64,000 nucleotides of DNA from an uncultured Lachnospiraceae bacterium (GTDB taxonomy: Bacteria > Bacillota > Clostridia > Lachnospirales > Lachnospiraceae): assembly GCA_947589095.1 (NCBI GenBank), contig CANQBX010000006.1:1-64000 (forward strand), written 5' to 3'. The stretch's first letter is position 1; each line of letters opens with the position of its first letter. The position numbers were made by a program, and so were the translations under genes. A model generated the notes under the pieces. That model had not been told where the DNA came from and ran no database searches. It was given only the letters and a program-made list of their open reading frames with translations. This document shows, piece by piece, positions 62,255 to 64,000 of this stretch.

Positions 62255-62304
62255 CCCCTTAAGAATCGTTTCCTGTCGCCATTTGACGAACGATTCTAGG
62301 GGTT
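62253..62304. terminator. Long stem-loop overlapping the end of mtnN
   Basis: AACCCCT and GAATCGTT (62253-62270) pair with AACGATTC and AGGGGTT (62289-62304); 15 paired bases with a small internal bulge and an 18-nt loop. No T-run, so it may be a terminator of unusual kind or a regulatory element of the next gene. Confidence 0.45.
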
Positions 62305-62310
62305 CTTAAC

Positions 62311-62339
62311 TTCCCAAATCAAAAATCACCCGCTATAAT
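62311..62339 (+). promoter_or_regulatory. Possible promoter of the Arg-rich membrane protein gene
   Basis: TTCCCA (62311-62316), 17-nt spacer, perfect TATAAT (62334-62339); leader of about 105 nt. Confidence 0.45.
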
Positions 62340-62449
62340 GATGGCGTTGACCGGACATGCGGCCCGTGCATCCGTGAGCGCGCAAGTGATGACGGAGACC
62401 GGCGTGGACGGCGGAGCAGCTTAGTCATTATAGAAAGGGGAGTTTTACA

Positions 62450-63529
62450 ATGATGCTTCAAATCCTGGAATCGGGACAGGCATTGTACGCACTGGCGGCC
62501 GTCTGTGCGCTGGGGATCCTGGCCAGACTGACGGCGCGGACTCTCTACAAGAGACTGATCAGGGAAACTGACAACATGGCACTCACGAAGAACCGCTATC
62601 TGCGGGAATTTAAGCAGAAGGCGGAGAATACATACCGTTTGAATCAGGGGATCGCCAATACCCAGGTCTATCTGGAGAAGCAGCTTTCGACCTACCGCTT
62701 TCTGGGCGTCAGCTTAAGCGGCTGGGCGAACCTGGCGGGGCAGATGACGCTAATGTGCTTTCTGCTCGGCGGGGCCGGATCCTTTCTGGCCTACTGGTAC
62801 CGGTGCGATACCTATTATATTGTGCTGTATGCGGTCATCGGCATCCTGACGGGGCTTCTGACAATGGTTCTGGATCTGGGCGTGAATCTGTCGGAGAAGC
62901 ATGCCCGGCTGATCTGCGTGCTGCAGGATTATCTGGAGAATTCCCTCTGGTGCAGGCTGGCGCGGGAGACCGCGGCGACGGAGGAAGGCCCCAGGGCCGT
63001 CAGCCGGGACAGCATCCGTGACAGCGGCCCGGCGGACCGGGATATCCGGGAGCGCGACGGCGGCCGCGATACGGCGGATCGGGACGCCAACGGCCGCGAG
63101 CCGTCAGGCAGCGGGCTTCGGGGCGGGATCCGCAGCATTGCCCGGAACAGCCGGGGGGCAGAAAGCAGCCGGACGGCGGAAGGCATCCGGCTGGCAGACG
63201 ATGACCGGATGGAGGAGAACAGCCGGAGCGGCGCAGGCGGCGGCCGCGACACAGGCGGAGACCGGGGGCCGGATTTTAGCAATGACGCCCGCCCGTTGAA
63301 CCGGAGTCTGCGGCGTAACGAGCGGGCGGCAAGAAAGAGCAGCCTGAAGGCGGTGGAGGACGAGCCTGCGGCGGAAGGCGGACGCCCGGCCCCGGAAGAG
63401 CTGAGACGGAGCCTGGAGCAGATCGCCGCCAGCCGCGAGAAAAGCCGGATGGACGGCGAGTGGCTCAAGGCTCTGTCGCCGGACGAGCTGGATCTGGTAG
63501 GCGAAATATTAAAGCAGTATCTGGAGTAA
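62450..63529 (+). CDS. Uncharacterised membrane protein with Arg/Asp-rich low-complexity tail
   Basis: 359 aa; AAAGGGGAG precedes two ATGs (62450 and 62453). Three hydrophobic segments: about 10-25 (ALYALAAVCALGILA), 95-115 (LMCFLLGGAGSFLAYWY) and 122-145 (YIVLYAVIGILTGLLTMVL). Residues about 175-300 are disordered and full of Arg, Asp, Ser and Gly (DRDIRERDGGRD and similar), and the end is helical (SPDELDLVGEILKQYLE). I recognise no family; the N-terminal part resembles conserved hypothetical proteins of Lachnospiraceae. It lies directly before pgi. Confidence 0.7.
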   Translation: MMLQILESGQALYALAAVCALGILARLTARTLYKRLIRETDNMALTKNRYLREFKQKAENTYRLNQGIANTQVYLEKQLSTYRFLGVSLSGWANLAGQMTLMCFLLGGAGSFLAYWYRCDTYYIVLYAVIGILTGLLTMVLDLGVNLSEKHARLICVLQDYLENSLWCRLARETAATEEGPRAVSRDSIRDSGPADRDIRERDGGRDTADRDANGREPSGSGLRGGIRSIARNSRGAESSRTAEGIRLADDDRMEENSRSGAGGGRDTGGDRGPDFSNDARPLNRSLRRNERAARKSSLKAVEDEPAAEGGRPAPEELRRSLEQIAASREKSRMDGEWLKALSPDELDLVGEILKQYLE

Positions 63530-63787
63530 CGGCCCGTCCGCCGCCTGCCGGATCCCGGACGGATCCGCGTTCCCGCGAAGCACCGCGCAGGGCCGGCAGG
63601 CGTGAAAGGAATCGCGAAAAATTGCATATTACATATCGCAAAAAGGGACAGACTATGTTATACTGTATCCGAAGACCGAAAGCCCCGGCAGAGCCTGAGA
63701 TCCGGCCGTGTAAGCCGCGCGGACGCCAGGACGGGAGGCCGCAGTTTACAACAGGCATCACCTGACAATATGATAAAAGGAGAGTGT

Positions 63788-64000
63788 ATGACCATGGGAA
63801 GAGAAGTAACGTTTGATTATTCGAAGACAGCCGGATTCATTTCCGCGGAGGAGATCGCGAATATGAAGGCGTCCGTGATGTGCGCGAAGGACGTTCTGAC
63901 CGCGAAGACCGGTGCGGGCAATGATTTCCTGGGATGGATCGATCTGCCGGTGGACTATGACAAGGAAGAATTCGCGCGGATCAAGAAGGCGGCGGCCAAG
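63788..64000 (+). CDS. pgi: Glucose-6-phosphate isomerase (3' end cut by window)
   Basis: 71 codons seen from the ATG at 63788 (AAGGAG 5 nt before; a second ATG at 63794 is possible). The text [13 protein letters not shown] and [13 protein letters not shown] then [13 protein letters not shown] is the N-terminus of clostridial phosphoglucose isomerases. It interconverts glucose-6-phosphate and fructose-6-phosphate. The active-site part lies outside the window. The 258 nt before it hold no clear feature. Confidence 0.88.
   Translation, partial: MTMGREVTFDYSKTAGFISAEEIANMKASVMCAKDVLTAKTGAGNDFLGWIDLPVDYDKEEFARIKKAAAK

Overview
The window looks like chromosome of an anaerobic, spore-forming Gram-positive of the Clostridia, most likely a Lachnospiraceae gut-type bacterium; the genus is not resolved. 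This rests on spmA/spmB, a YerC/YecD-type TrpR-like repressor, indolepyruvate:ferredoxin oxidoreductase, an oxygen-sensitive radical-SAM maturase, an AgrC/AgrA-like two-component pair, strong AGGAGG ribosome sites and Gram-positive lipoboxes. Both edges cut genes: a DNA methyltransferase on the left (5' end missing) and glucose-6-phosphate isomerase on the right (3' end missing).

Region A (1-26.5 kb) is a dense defence island, visibly AT-richer than the rest. It opens with a co-directional cluster: adenine DNA methyltransferase, PIN-like membrane protein, a 2107-aa DEAD/DUF1998/PD-(D/E)XK helicase-nuclease (DruE or DrmA-DrmB type), a RelE-like/UvrD helicase fusion and two zinc-ribbon proteins. 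This is a DISARM/Druantia-like system with extra parts. Then come a divergent 1458-aa Avs-like STAND NTPase with an Mrr-like nuclease head, a DUF262-HNH (GmrSD/SspE-like) nuclease, a frameshifted AlbA_2 ATP-binding regulator, a PLD-nuclease/helicase overlapping a small methyltransferase, and an Abi_2 (AbiD/AbiF) gene. The Abi_2 gene has its own strong promoter and a short hairpin-ended leader RNA. A second leader of the same design, followed by only six codons of a lost abi gene, lies just downstream of it.

Region B (26.7-48.3 kb) is GC-rich core and semi-core chromosome: a cytoplasmic hybrid histidine kinase, a CPBP protease, a zinc-ribbon membrane protein, a PfkB sugar kinase, a YerC-like repressor, iorA/iorB, a decayed Rpn-family nuclease, an anSME-type maturase, a GHKL/LytTR two-component pair, an AIM24 protein, an amidohydrolase, spmA/spmB, a GerMN-like lipoprotein, a DUF885 lipoprotein and metG. 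Intergenic spaces carry hairpin-forming tandem repeats with periods of 27 and 39 nt, and another of 99 nt in region D.

Region C (48.4-58.7 kb) is a catabolic locus. A YheO/DauR-like regulator and a GH20-type hexosaminidase face an operon of an ABC importer (binding protein and two permeases, no ATPase), a threonine-synthase-like PLP enzyme, an EF_0837-type amidohydrolase, a class-C beta-lactamase-fold serine hydrolase and a RidA protein. A perfect 11-4-11 palindrome overlaps the regulator's own -10 box and is the likely operator. The gene set fits uptake and breakdown of an amino-sugar conjugate carrying an amino acid; the substrate is inferred.

Region D (58.7-64 kb) is housekeeping: TraX-like membrane protein, tatD, rsmA (ksgA), mtnN, an unrecognised Arg-rich membrane protein and the start of pgi. 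No tRNA, rRNA, CRISPR array, integrase or intact transposase was seen.
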